64,000 bases of DNA, from the NCBI GenBank assembly GCA_016783675.1, contig JADHWE010000004.1:1-64000 (forward strand). Reading direction: 5' to 3'. Position numbers and translations under genes: made by a program. Position 1 is the first letter of the stretch; every line of letters begins with the position of its first letter. Positions 27,701-38,200 of this stretch are shown piece after piece. The notes beneath the pieces were generated by a model, which ran no database searches, was not told the DNA's origin, and saw only the letters and a program-made list of their open reading frames with translations. This DNA comes from Kiritimatiellia bacterium. Its GTDB lineage: Bacteria > Verrucomicrobiota > Kiritimatiellia > UBA8416 > JABMPJ01.

Positions 27701-29215
27701 TCGGCTCGTCGCGTGATCGGTACGACCGTGTTTGCCGGCATGCTGGCGGCGACACTCTTTGGTATTATCCTGGTGCCCGCACTGTATGTTCTCTTCCAGA
27801 CCCTGCGCGAGAAAGGGCATGGCGTTCGTGTGAAGCTCATCAGTCGAATGCATCTGTTGGCTATCCTCCTGATACCCTTCGTCCTTGGTGGCTGCCTGAC
27901 CGTTGGCCCGGACTATGAGCCGCCCGAATGGCCTGTCGTCGGCGATGCCGAGTGTGAGCCGCCCGCCGAGTGGTGGTCCACGTTCAGTGACCCGTTGCTG
28001 GTCGAGCTGGTTGACGAGGCGCTCACGAACAACCCCGACCTGAAGTCGTCGATTGCCGCCGTGCGTGCCGCGCGCGCACAGCTCGGTATCGTCCGCTCAT
28101 CGCTCGGTCCGCGCGTCGATGCACGCGCCGGACTCAACAGCAGCAGCCCGAGTGCATCAGTGCCTATGTCTGTCGATGGCGATCTGTACAGCGCGGGCTT
28201 TGATGCCGTGTGGGAACTCGACATTTTTGGCGGTGTGCGCCGGGCCAAGGAGGCCGCCACGGCTTTCCTCGAGGGCCAAGCCGCGTCGCTTGCGCATGTT
28301 GAAGTGTCGCTTGCCGCCGAGACCGCGCAGGCCTACGTGCGACTGCGCGGAGCGCAGCAGCGCCTCAGCGTTGCACGCAGGAACCTGGAGCTACAGCAGC
28401 AAACCTTCGACCTGCTACAGTCGCAGCGCGACAGCGGACTCGTCAACGAACTCGCCCTGCAACAGGCCAGGGCGAACCTTGAGAGCACGCGCGCCACCGT
28501 ACCCTCGCTCGAGACTGCGGTTGAGCAGATCCTGAATGCCCTGGCCGTCTTGACCGGCGCCATGCCCGGTACGCTGCACGACCGGCTCGCAGAGGTGCAG
28601 GAGGTCCCCGTGGCCGGCATGGCCGATGTTGCCGGCATACCGGCCGACCTGCTGCGTCGCCGTCCCGATGTGCAGATGGCCGAACGCAACCTGGCGGAGC
28701 AGACCGCCCGCATCGGCATCGCCAAGTCTGACTACTTCCCGAAATTGACCCTCAGCGGATCCATCGGCGTGGAAGCGATCACCTTCTCCGGTCTGAGTGA
28801 ATCCGGGAACCAGAACTCCAGTTTCGGGCCTTCCATCGGCTGGGCAATCCTACGCAGCGGCCAGATTCGCAATAATGTTAAGGCGCAGGAGGCAGCGAAG
28901 GACCAGGCGTTTGCCGCCTACGAGAAGAGTGTGCTGTCCGCGGTACAGGAGACCCGTGACGCGCTCGTTGCCTTCCGCAACGAGACCCGTCGTCTCGATG
29001 CCCTGTCATCCGCGGCGGATGCCGCGCGCACCGCGGCCGAGGTGGCGGACGACCGTTACCAGAATGGACTCGAGCCGTTCAACATCGTGCTCGACAGCCA
29101 GCGCGTCCAACTCCAACTCGAAGACCAGCAAGTCCAGAGCCGCAGCGAAAGCGCCCTCTCGGTCATCCGTCTCTACAAAGCCCTTGGCGGCGGCTGGGTT
29201 GCGGGTACCCGTTAG
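24734..29215 (+). CDS. Fusion: HAE1-type RND efflux permease + OprM/NodT-type outer-membrane efflux lipoprotein
   Basis: Residues 1-1033 approx. are a full RND pump ([28 protein letters not shown]...[28 protein letters not shown]); then [26 protein letters not shown] (lipoprotein signal, codon 1039, nt 27848) and a full OMF ([25 protein letters not shown]...). No stop codon between. Confidence 0.95.
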   Translation: MISRVFIERPRLAGVISIVLTLAGIISIGALPIAQFPQVTPPQVVVRAMYPGAGAEVLAATVAGPIEDAVNGVNDMIYMSSTSDSAGNYALMVTFEVGTDPDMAQVQVQNRVAQAEPLLPMEVTQQGVTVETEASDFLGFLMVQSPDHSRDDIFMSDYTYKVIKPALERIPGVSRAQVYAPRYSMRVWMDADRLAALGMTDDDVIGAIRSQNIQASVGSVGSAPGNSAVVYTLKAEGRLNDPERFENIIVRTGSDGAVVCLKDVARIEKGADSYLFSAKFNGRQAVAIGVSRSAGSNALDAMEAMRAELASLSEQIPAGIEVVLPWDATDYVRSSIREIVTTLLLTVFLVVIVCYIFLQDWRATLVPSLTIPVSLCSTFGVLLAFGYSINTLTLFGLVLAIGLVVDDAIVVVERVLHLMEHDGLDHKAATIKAMEQVTGAVIATTLVLLAIFVPIGFVGGITGKIYQQFAVAISAAVFFSTVNALTLSPALCSVLLHVAKPKQHGPLRWFNTGLARVRGHYVSGTTRLARRLVLTTFILAGVIGGAVFLSSMSPTAFLPEEDQGVIFGVMQLPEGASRERTDDLLARVITPIGDEPGIAYTVEVAGYGMMGGMGENVAFFLFGLESWDKRRSPELQITAIQQRLQGALMMEPGAQISLFVPPAIMGLGASGGLDIRLQAIDDDDPQKLSGVLQSFLMQLNMMPETMFAFSGYAANAPHLSLEIDRAKAALLQVEISDIFSALQSSFGSRYVNDVNFEGQVNRVMVQAETGFRKSQEDIEQLYVRSRAGAMVPLGSVLSITPTLAPRAVERYNKFVSASINAVLIPIFSSGVVMEKVSEMAKTALPPGYNLAWSGISYQEAKASGGAAILIVMAILFAYLFLVAQYESWTIPLPVMLSTSVAAFGALVTLFFMQMPLSIYAQLGLILLIGLASKNAILIVEFSKTRREEGLSIIDAAADGAGQRFRAVLMTAFTFILGIFPMVIAVGAGQSARRVIGTTVFAGMLAATLFGIILVPALYVLFQTLREKGHGVRVKLISRMHLLAILLIPFVLGGCLTVGPDYEPPEWPVVGDAECEPPAEWWSTFSDPLLVELVDEALTNNPDLKSSIAAVRAARAQLGIVRSSLGPRVDARAGLNSSSPSASVPMSVDGDLYSAGFDAVWELDIFGGVRRAKEAATAFLEGQAASLAHVEVSLAAETAQAYVRLRGAQQRLSVARRNLELQQQTFDLLQSQRDSGLVNELALQQARANLESTRATVPSLETAVEQILNALAVLTGAMPGTLHDRLAEVQEVPVAGMADVAGIPADLLRRRPDVQMAERNLAEQTARIGIAKSDYFPKLTLSGSIGVEAITFSGLSESGNQNSSFGPSIGWAILRSGQIRNNVKAQEAAKDQAFAAYEKSVLSAVQETRDALVAFRNETRRLDALSSAADAARTAAEVADDRYQNGLEPFNIVLDSQRVQLQLEDQQVQSRSESALSVIRLYKALGGGWVAGTR

Positions 29216-30843
29216 AAGCGTGGCCCCGGCGGCTCATGTTCACCCTCCACGGGGTGACTGGGCTGATGGGGTGGCGGGGACGATGGCCGTTGGCGCAGAC
29301 CCGGCCTATCGCGTCGTCCCGGTTCGCGTTCAGCTCCGGGGCGGCGCTCCGGCGGTGCTGGTCGGCGACCGCCGCTGGCTTCGGCTTCCTCGAGTCGGGT
29401 TTTCCAGCGCAGCGCCTCCTTGCTGTCGGGGTCGGCTGCGAGCCAGTTGTCGAGTGTGGCGCGGGCCGGCTCGAGGTGGCCGACTTCGAGGAGGAGGGAG
29501 ATCAGTGCAGCGGCGATGTCCCCATTCCCGGGATCCAGCGCGTGGGCGCGTCGCAGCTTGTCCGTTCCTGTGCGGCGCTCGCCATGGGCGAGGTCGGTCA
29601 TGCCTTCTTCGTAAAGCGCACGCGCCGCCGGGGCACTCGGATTCTCGGTGCGGGCGGCTGCGGGTGACGCCTCCGGCGTGGGACGGAAATGCTTCACCCC
29701 GAGGATTGCGGCCGCGGCAAGCGCGGCCAGGATGACGGCACTGGCGATGATGGCCGTGTTGACACGTGCCGGTTTGCGGGCGCCGCTGCCATGCGGCCCC
29801 AATGGGGCTTGGCCTGCGGCGAGGCGGTTCAGGTCCTCGAGTACATCATTCATGCTCGCATAACGATCGCGCAGCTCACGTGCCATGCACCATTCGACCA
29901 CGGCAACCAGCGGCGCCGAGGTGCCGGGGCTGGCTGTCGCGAGCGGCGCGGGTGGTCCGTCGATCACGGCCTGGACGATACGCATCGGGTCGTGACCTGT
30001 GTAGGGCGGCTTGCCCGCCAGCATTTCGTAGAGCGTGGCGCCGAAGGCGTAGATATCGGCGCGGGTGTCTTCGGCGAGCCCTTCCGCGATACGTGGCGAC
30101 ATGTAGGCCGGTGTGCCGACCGGGTGTGCGGTCTGTCCATCAACCAGCGAATCGTTGAAGAAGGGCCGGACCAGGCCGAAGTCGGCGATCAGGGCGCGAC
30201 CTTCGTCGTCGAGCAGGATGTTGGCCGGCTTGAGATCGCGATGGATCAACCCTTTGCCGTGCGCGTAGGAGAGACCTTCAGCGACCTGGCTAGCGATCGA
30301 AATGGTCTCGGCTGGGGGTAGCCCGTTTTTGCCGATCTTCTGGTCGAGACTACCTTGCGCCATGAAGGACATCACGAAGAAGGCACCGTCCTGCTCACCC
30401 GACACTTCAAGGACTTTGAGGATGTGGGGATGGAAAAGCTCGTACATGTGGCGGGCTTCCGCGAGGAAGCACTTCACGACGCGTGGGTCCCTGGCCAGCT
30501 CGGGCTTGAGCGTTTTCAACGCCACGTAGGCGCCCGTGATGGGCTCGACGCCGAGCAGTACCTCTGCCATACCGCCCTGGCCGAGGCGTTTAACGATCTC
30601 GAACTTGCCGATCCGGCCCAGCGATCCGAGGCGCGAAGGCGGCTGCATGTGCCCGCCCTGTAACAGCGCGGCGTCGCCGGCGGGTATGCTTGAAGCCGGG
30701 GGTACGGTGAGATCGTGCTCCGGGTCTACGATTCCGGGCATGGTGGGATCGTCAGGCGTCATGACGGGCTGGGCGCACTGCGGGCAGTTGCCGGAGGTAT
30801 CCGCAATGACGGTTTCGCCACAGTTCTGGCAGGTGACGCTCAT
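29212..30843 (-). CDS. Ser/Thr protein kinase with N-terminal zinc ribbon and C-terminal TM/TPR region
   Basis: [70 protein letters not shown]. Confidence 0.93.
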   Translation of the reverse strand: MSVTCQNCGETVIADTSGNCPQCAQPVMTPDDPTMPGIVDPEHDLTVPPASSIPAGDAALLQGGHMQPPSRLGSLGRIGKFEIVKRLGQGGMAEVLLGVEPITGAYVALKTLKPELARDPRVVKCFLAEARHMYELFHPHILKVLEVSGEQDGAFFVMSFMAQGSLDQKIGKNGLPPAETISIASQVAEGLSYAHGKGLIHRDLKPANILLDDEGRALIADFGLVRPFFNDSLVDGQTAHPVGTPAYMSPRIAEGLAEDTRADIYAFGATLYEMLAGKPPYTGHDPMRIVQAVIDGPPAPLATASPGTSAPLVAVVEWCMARELRDRYASMNDVLEDLNRLAAGQAPLGPHGSGARKPARVNTAIIASAVILAALAAAAILGVKHFRPTPEASPAAARTENPSAPAARALYEEGMTDLAHGERRTGTDKLRRAHALDPGNGDIAAALISLLLEVGHLEPARATLDNWLAADPDSKEALRWKTRLEEAEASGGRRPAPPERRPGAEREPGRRDRPGLRQRPSSPPPHQPSHPVEGEHEPPGPRF

Positions 30844-31367
30844 GATGGTTCTTCCTCCCGGCCCAGTGCTTCAAGACCTGAACGTAGCACGTCGCAGGCT
30901 TCGGGCGCGAGCCATTCGCGGGAGAGCGCCCAGCGAATTCCGTCAACGATGCTGTCGTCGCTGAGCGTGGAGATGCGCCGTCGGCAGCGGCCCAGCGCCA
31001 CGGCGATGCTGGCGAAATAGAGGACCCGGGCGACGTCATGGGGCACAACCGAGTGCGGGCTGTTCAGGCAGCGCTTGGCAAACTCCTTGGTCAACTTGAG
31101 CAATGGCAGTGGGGGGCGCTCGTGGGTGAGGAGATCACCGAAGCTGCGCAGGAGCAGGTTCTTGGATGATGCCAGCATCTCGACGCGTTGCGCGAAGGCG
31201 TCGTCCAGTCCGCCCAGGTCCATCGCGAGGGGGGCTTTCCATTGGTGGGCGAAGACGTCCTGCAGATCGCTGTCCGACCAGAGCTGGTCCTCGGCGGCGG
31301 TGTCGTTGAGAAGAGATCGGATGCCGGCGGGCGGGGCATCCAGGATACTGGGTTGAGGTCTGTTCAT
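30840..31367 (-). CDS. Hypothetical protein in kinase/sigma cluster
   Basis: 175-aa ORF; stop overlaps the kinase start; no family recognised. Confidence 0.7.
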   Translation of the reverse strand: MNRPQPSILDAPPAGIRSLLNDTAAEDQLWSDSDLQDVFAHQWKAPLAMDLGGLDDAFAQRVEMLASSKNLLLRSFGDLLTHERPPLPLLKLTKEFAKRCLNSPHSVVPHDVARVLYFASIAVALGRCRRRISTLSDDSIVDGIRWALSREWLAPEACDVLRSGLEALGREEEPS

Positions 31368-31448
31368 AGCGTCGTCTGTCTGTTGTGTCCGGCGCTTTCT
31401 TGCCCGCCGGCATAGTGTGCTACGCGGTCTGTCCCGGAATCCTGCATC

Positions 31449-32159
31449 TCATAGACACTTTTTCAATTCTTCCAGTTCTGCCTCAGCCTGCGTGGGGTCG
31501 TCGACCGTTTCAACCACAACTGCGTGGAGATGGCGGGAGAACATGCGTTTGGCGGTAATCAGGAGGTTGGCGGCCTGGCTGGGCGAGTCCAGCTTGAGCT
31601 GTTTGACCAGCTCGCCGTACGGGGTTGGCGTGGCCCCTTCAAGCATCGGCTCAAGCAGACGTACGCGGAAGATGGTCCAGACGTCGTCCCTGTCGTGTTG
31701 GGCGCATTCTTCCCGCACACCCTCAACTGCTATACCGACCATCTGGCTGATCCACGCCTGCTGGAATTGTCGGTCCAGGTTGTCATCCGTGCTAGTGCCA
31801 TCGGCCTCCTCAAGTGGAAGCAGCGGCCCGCCGGACGGCGCGCGCCGCGCGGCTCCGGCCCGGCGCAGCTCATCGCGGATGTAGTTCTGGAAGGCGTTGA
31901 GCAGAAAGGTGCGAAACCGCCCGCGCGATCGGTCGGCGCGCTCGAGAATGCTGTGCTCAAGGATCTTGGACGCGATAAACCCCTGCACCAAATCCTCGCG
32001 CCGGTGTGCATCCAAGCCGGGATGACGTGTGAGATACCAGTGCAGCACCGGCAGATAACGCTCCAGCAGATCATTAAGCGCTTCTATCCGCACCTCGTCG
32101 CTGCCCTCATGGGCTCGCGCGATAAGTGACCAGCGTGTTACTTGGGGCTCAGAAGTCAT
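31449..32159 (-). CDS. RNA polymerase sigma factor (ECF-like)
   Basis: LNDLLERYLPVLHWYLTRHPGLDAHRREDLVQGFIASKILEHSILERADRSRGRFRTFLLNAFQNYIRDELRR resembles sigma-70 region 2 of kinase-associated sigma factors. Confidence 0.78.
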   Translation of the reverse strand: MTSEPQVTRWSLIARAHEGSDEVRIEALNDLLERYLPVLHWYLTRHPGLDAHRREDLVQGFIASKILEHSILERADRSRGRFRTFLLNAFQNYIRDELRRAGAARRAPSGGPLLPLEEADGTSTDDNLDRQFQQAWISQMVGIAVEGVREECAQHDRDDVWTIFRVRLLEPMLEGATPTPYGELVKQLKLDSPSQAANLLITAKRMFSRHLHAVVVETVDDPTQAEAELEELKKCL

Positions 32160-33376
32160 TTCGTAACTACCGGTAGATCCATGAACAGGCTTGGGAAGTA
32201 GAATGGTAGTGTCTTCGATGGAAAGGCGATCCGCAGGATCCCTTTCTGGGATGGGCTCTGGAAATAGCCCTCCGCCAGTCCCAGTTTGATGATCTCAGCC
32301 GCAGTTGTGGCTCCCTTGCCCGTGATCTGCTTGACCCTTTCGCGCGGGAACTCACCTTCGTCGGCAAGCGCCCGGGTGACTTTCATGATCGCTTCTTGAT
32401 GCCGGGGCAGGTGCAATGCTTCAAATTGGAAGTAGCGTTCGATCCGTGTCCGCAGGGCGGTTAGATCGAGCAGTCCGCTCATGAACTGTACCTGGTCGAG
32501 GATCGTTTCCAGGAAGAACACACAGAAACGGGACAGGGCCCTGGCGCTGAGATTGCCTCGGCCATCATAGTCGTTCTCGCGCGGCCGATCGGCCTCCTGG
32601 AGTCTTGTGAAATAGGTCTCACGCATGCGTGCCAGCCCGCGCGAGAGTGTCCAGAGCCCTCCGCCATCCAGTCCGTGGCGGAGGAGAAGTGCGTGCGAAT
32701 GAAGGCGTACAACTCGGCCATTGCCATCGCCAAAAGGGTGAATCCAAGCCAGGCGGTGATGGGCTGCAGCTATGGCCGTCAGTCGGTCGGTTGCGCGAAT
32801 AGGGGTTTGACCGTAGAAGACGTGGAACCGATCCATGAACCCCTGCAGTGCAGAGAAGTCGGGAGGTGTGTGTCTACCCACGTCCACCATGACCTCTCGC
32901 ATCTTTCCGGGTGTGACTCTGTATTCCTCGCCTGATTCCGTATGAGAAACGTGCAGGGCATCCGGAAGTCGACTGTAGAAATGCTCATGAATCCAGCAGA
33001 TGAACTCAGGGGCGTAGACGTCCAGGGTCTCATCCTCCAGCCGCAATACCATTGCTTCCTCTGTGTCGATATGGGCCTGTGCCAATAACTGATTGTTCCG
33101 CTGTTCCGGGTCCGTGGACAGCTTGTCCTGGTTGGCTTGTTCGATGTCTCTCGGAAGTGTTCTGTGCCCTTCGATCAGGTTTGAGTAGTAGCAGTTCATC
33201 GTACGGATCAGCGAGGCGAGTTCTGCTCTAACGGCCGGGCAGTGCACCGCCCCGTCCAGTCTCCCCGTGGCCACCGCAACCGCCTGCGAAAGCTCGGAAA
33301 GCCGGGGATCCTTCGGGTCTGGAAGTAGCGGTTCCATGGACGCTATATGTCTGTATACGGCTGATGTGTCAGGCAT
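32156..33376 (-). CDS. Fic-domain protein (putative AMPylase)
   Basis: HPFGDGNGRVVR (Fic motif HPFxDGNGRxxR) and N-terminal SNLIEG inhibitory-type motif; stop overlaps the sigma factor start. Confidence 0.93.
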   Translation of the reverse strand: MPDTSAVYRHIASMEPLLPDPKDPRLSELSQAVAVATGRLDGAVHCPAVRAELASLIRTMNCYYSNLIEGHRTLPRDIEQANQDKLSTDPEQRNNQLLAQAHIDTEEAMVLRLEDETLDVYAPEFICWIHEHFYSRLPDALHVSHTESGEEYRVTPGKMREVMVDVGRHTPPDFSALQGFMDRFHVFYGQTPIRATDRLTAIAAAHHRLAWIHPFGDGNGRVVRLHSHALLLRHGLDGGGLWTLSRGLARMRETYFTRLQEADRPRENDYDGRGNLSARALSRFCVFFLETILDQVQFMSGLLDLTALRTRIERYFQFEALHLPRHQEAIMKVTRALADEGEFPRERVKQITGKGATTAAEIIKLGLAEGYFQSPSQKGILRIAFPSKTLPFYFPSLFMDLPVVTK

Positions 33377-33622
33377 AATGAAGATCTATCTGAATATAAT
33401 AATGAAGATATAGCAACTGTGTAAACTGCTAACTAGTATCGTCTTATATCATATCCATATCGTATGTCAACGAAAAACCGAAGATCTGTTCGAATATCAT
33501 GTCCCGGAGGATCCGGTGCCGATATGTGGCCTACCTCTGCGGTTGTCGCTGCAACCGTCAGGCAGGCCGTCGCGCAGGATGCAGTGACGGAGCGCGTAGC
33601 ACGAGGCAGAAGGAGAGACGTC

Positions 33623-35149
33623 ATGAGAATGAAGGACAGAGCTTGCGTGGGCATGGCGCTGGGGATTGTATCGGTGAGCTTGGGGGGCGAACTGAGCTAT
33701 CCGGTTGTGGATACGGGTCAAGACCGTTGCTACGACACGTGGCGGGAGATTCGCTATCCGAGTGTTGGCGCGTCCTGCTTTGGTCAGGATGCGCAGTATA
33801 GCGGCAGCCAGCCGTCTTACCGGAACAACCGGAACGGTACCGTCACGGACCTGAACACGGGCCTGATGTGGCAGGCGGATCCTGGGGCGAAGAAGACATA
33901 CGCCCAGGCCGTTGCCGGCGCCGCGCGTTGCCGGACTGGTGGCTACAATGATTGGCGGCTGCCCACGATCAAGGAGTTGTATTCCCTGATCGACTTCAGC
34001 GGCACCGACCCCGATCCGAGAGCCAGTTCAGCCGTCAGCAAGAAGCCGTTCATCAATACGCGCTATTTCAATTTCCAGTACGGGAAGACCAGTGACGGTG
34101 AGCGCATCATCGATTCCCAGTGGGCGACCTCCACGCTCTATGTCGGCAAGGTGATGAACGGTCAACAGGCCATGTTCGGCGTCAACTTCGCCGATGGCCG
34201 CATCAAGGGTTATCCCACCGGACGAGATCCCCGGGGACGCACCAAGACCTACTATGTCATCTACGTTCGAGGCAATGCCAACTATGGGAAGAACGATTTC
34301 GTAGACAACGGCGACGGCACGGTGACCGACCGTGCGACGGGGCTCACCTGGATGAAGGTCGACAGTGGCAAGGGCATGGATTGGCCCTCTGCACTGAAGC
34401 ATGCGGAGGAAATGGACTATGCGGGTCACTCCGATTGGCGACTGCCCAACGCCAAGGAGCTGCAGAGCATCGTCGACTACACCCGCTCACCCGATACCAC
34501 CCGAAGTGCCGCGATCGATCCGGTCTTCACGTGCACCCGGATGCGGAACGAGGCGGGGCAGAGCGACTACGGTCATTACTGGAGCAGTACCACGCATGTC
34601 AGCCAGCGCGGCGGAAGTCGGGGCGTGTACATCGCGTTCGGTCGCGGACTTGGTTACATGCACAGCCGTTGGATGGATGTCCATGGTGCAGGCTGTCAGC
34701 GCAGTGATGCGAAGTCCGGGAATGAATCCGACATGCCGCAGGGACATGGCTCGCAGGGCGATGCGCAGCGAATCAACAACTTCGTTCGCCTCGTCCGCGG
34801 CGGAACCGCTGAGCCACGCGCGACGGGTCCCGCGGTCGCGATGCGGGCTGCCGATCGGCAGTCCGGACGTCAACAGTCCGAACAGCGCGGTCGTCCACAG
34901 GACTCCAGGGGAGGGAACCGACATGGTCGATCCCAGCTTGGTGGTCGCCCCACCGACTCGAGTTCCGCTGGGGGCAGCGGTGGATTCGTCACTCGCCTCG
35001 ATCGCGATGGTGATGGCCGCGTTTCGCGCCAGGAGTTTGACGGCCCTAGTCAGCATTTCCCTGTCCTGGACAAGAACAGCGACGGCTACCTCTCCGAGAC
35101 GGAAGCGCCCCCGCCTCCGCCGAACGGTCATTTCCGTCCGCAGCGATGA
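33623..35149 (+). CDS. Secreted DUF1566 (Lcl) protein with C-terminal EF-hand-like motifs
   Basis: Two DUF1566 units (YNDWRLPTIKELYSLIDF; HSDWRLPNAKELQSIVDYTRSP) and DRDGDGRVSRQEF / DKNSDGYLSETE; SD AGGAGAG before ATG 33623. Confidence 0.88.
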   Translation: MRMKDRACVGMALGIVSVSLGGELSYPVVDTGQDRCYDTWREIRYPSVGASCFGQDAQYSGSQPSYRNNRNGTVTDLNTGLMWQADPGAKKTYAQAVAGAARCRTGGYNDWRLPTIKELYSLIDFSGTDPDPRASSAVSKKPFINTRYFNFQYGKTSDGERIIDSQWATSTLYVGKVMNGQQAMFGVNFADGRIKGYPTGRDPRGRTKTYYVIYVRGNANYGKNDFVDNGDGTVTDRATGLTWMKVDSGKGMDWPSALKHAEEMDYAGHSDWRLPNAKELQSIVDYTRSPDTTRSAAIDPVFTCTRMRNEAGQSDYGHYWSSTTHVSQRGGSRGVYIAFGRGLGYMHSRWMDVHGAGCQRSDAKSGNESDMPQGHGSQGDAQRINNFVRLVRGGTAEPRATGPAVAMRAADRQSGRQQSEQRGRPQDSRGGNRHGRSQLGGRPTDSSSAGGSGGFVTRLDRDGDGRVSRQEFDGPSQHFPVLDKNSDGYLSETEAPPPPPNGHFRPQR

Positions 35150-35156
35150 CTGCTGG

Positions 35157-35179
35157 CCTTACGTAAGCCGTACGTAAGG
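35157..35179. repeat. Intergenic perfect hairpin
   Basis: CCTTACGTA-AGCCG-TACGTAAGG immediately after the preceding stop; no T-tract. Confidence 0.7.
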
Positions 35180-35262
35180 GGGGGGCGCCGGGCGTGGAAC
35201 ATCACGTGCCATGAGTAAGTTCACATCTGACATGCAGGATTCCGCTGCAGGTTACGTAGCAC

Positions 35263-38200
35263 ATGGCAGAAGACATTGTGGTAGAGTCAACAGGTTCGCG
35301 GGGCGGGCCGGGAGCGGATGAGATGAAGACGGTAAGCTTGGCGAAGACAGGGCGGGTCGGCAGGGCGTGGCAGGTGGTGGGCGTTCTGCTTCTCTTGGCT
35401 GGACTGGCGTGTGGCCAAGTGCCGTTGGAGAACGAGATTCTAACGGTGTCGCCAAACTGGGCTGAGCCGGGCACGAACGTGACCGTGACGTTCACGTTGG
35501 ATACCGATGTCCCTCCTCCTCCGCCGTTCGCGCCGGAGACCGTGATGATGGGGTCCATCTCGTGCGTCTCTACCTCGCATCCCTCCAGCAACGTCGTCAT
35601 AGGGGTGTTCAACATTCCCGCCGGAGAATCGCTCGGGGCCAAGGACTGCGTCATAACGTTCGAAGTGGTGCCCGGGACACTTACGTTCTCGAAGACGGGC
35701 GGATTTACCGTTGGGTCGGAGCCGGTGCCCGACGGTGAGCCGTCCACGAACGGTGCGCCTTCGGCCGGCTACAACCTGTTCGGGTCGATTAACTCGACTG
35801 ACACCTACCTGATGGATAACGATGAGAATATCCTGAAGACGTGGTCGAGCAGTTACACGGTGGGCAACTCGGTCTACCTGCTGGAAGACGGTTCGCTGAT
35901 GCGGACGGCCAAACCGTCGAACAGCGAGTTCAACTCGGGCGGTGCCGGTGGGCGCGTGGAACAGTTCGATTGGGACGGCAGCCTGGTCTGGTCATTCGAT
36001 TACAATACGTTGTCCAACCGTTCGCACCACGATATCGACGTGCTGCCCAACGGCAACATCCTGATGATGGCATGGGAGTTGAAGACCGGGGCCGAGGCGA
36101 TCGCCGCGGGACGCAATCCATCGCTGCTTACGAAAACCAACCTGTGGCCGGATACGGTCATCGAAGTGGCCCCGACGGGATCCTATGGCGGCGACATCGT
36201 CTGGGAGTGGCATGCATGGGACCATCTGGTTCAGGACTATGACGCCGGCAAACCCAATTACGGGGTCGTGGCGGATCACCCGGAACTGATCGACCTCAAC
36301 TACGCGCAGAACGGTGCCGCCGATTGGCATCACATCAATGCGATCGACTACAATGCAGCTCTCGATCAGATCGTTCTCAGCGTCCGCAACTTCAGTGAGA
36401 TCTGGGTGATCGATCATGACACCACCACCGCCGAAGCCGCCGGCCCGGCCGGTGACCTGCTCTACCGCTGGGGCAACCCGGAGGCTTACGATTCCGGCGG
36501 CCCGGGCGACCAGCAGCTCTTCGTTCAGCATGATGCCAAGTGGATCGAAGAAGGGCTCGAAGGTGAGGACAATATCCTGATCTTCAACAACGGACAGGGG
36601 CGCCCTGGTGGCAACTACTCCTCGGTCGTTGAGATCGAACCGCCCGTGGCGGGTGACGGTACGTACACGAATGGACTGCCTGCCGCGCCGGTATGGATCT
36701 ATACGAACGCGATCCCGACCAACTTCTACTCGTCAAACATCTCCGGTGCGCAGCGTCTGCCGAACGGCAACACGCTGATCTGCGAGGGCGCCGAAAGCTA
36801 TGCCTTTGAGGTCACACCCGATGGCGACCTGGTCTGGGACTACTCCCACACCGCCCAGATGTTCCGCTTCGAGCGCTACGCGCCCGACTATCTCGGCTTC
36901 ATCGGTACCGAGCTGGCGTTGTCCGCGCGAACCTACCCCATTGTAGATACGGCGCAGGACGGCTTCTACGATGACGTCGACGACATATCGGAGCCCGGCA
37001 CGAACGATGCTTTCTACGGCCAGGACGCGTGCTACGACGGGAACCAGCCGGCCTACCTCGTCAGCCCCGATGGCTTGACGGTCTACGATTACAACACCGG
37101 CCTGACCTGGACCCGGTCGCACGACTGGAGTGATGACGGCGAACTGGATGCGGACGACAAGATGCTGCAGAGCGCGGCGGTGGTGTATGCAGCTACGCTG
37201 AACGCTGCTGAGTACGGCGGCTGCTCGGACTGGCGCTTGCCGAGCATCAAGGAGCTCTACTCGCTGATGGATTTCCGCGGCACAGACCCCAACGTGGAAG
37301 CCACGGACAGTTCAGGACTGACGCCCTTCATCGACGACACAATCTTCGAGATTGGCTACGGCGATGTTGGGGCAGGGGAGCGGCTCATCGATTCACAGTT
37401 CGCCACGACGACGATCTATGTCGATTTCGTCATGGTGGACCAAGAAGCCATGTTTGGCCTCAATCTTGTTGATGGACGCATCAAGGGCTATCCGACTCAG
37501 AATAAAACCTACTATGCCTATTACTGTCGCGGAAACACGTCCTACGGCATCAACAGCTTTGCGAACAACGGTGACGCCACCATCACTGACCATGCCACCG
37601 GCCTGATGTGGGCGCAGGCCGACAGCATCGTGGGCATGGACTGGTCCAATGCGCTGGCCTACGCCGAGGGATCGACGCTGGCGGGGCACACGGACTGGCG
37701 GCTACCCAACACGAAGGAGCTGCAGAGCATCGTCGACTACACCCGATCACCGGGCACCCACGGCACCGCAGCCATCGACCCGGCTTTCGCCTGCACCCAG
37801 ATCACCAACATGGAAAACCAGGCGGACTTCCCCTGGTACTGGGCTTCCACCACGCACCTGAAGTACACGGGTGTTGACGACCAGGGCTCCTACGTCTGTT
37901 TCGGACGCGGTACGGGAACGATGGACGGTACGAACGTTATTGATGTCCATGGTGCCGGCTGCCAGCGCAGTGATCCCAAGACCGGCGACCCCGGCTCATA
38001 CCCCTCATCCGGCCACGGTCCGCAGGGCGACGTCCGCCGCGTCTTCAACCACGTCCGCATCGTGCGCGACCTCGCTCCAATCGCTGACTACGACGACGAT
38101 GGCCTCACCGATGCTGATGAGAGGGGTGTCTACAGCACCAGCCCCTACGATTCGGATACGGATGGAGACGGGGCCACGGACGGCGACGAGGTATATGCCG

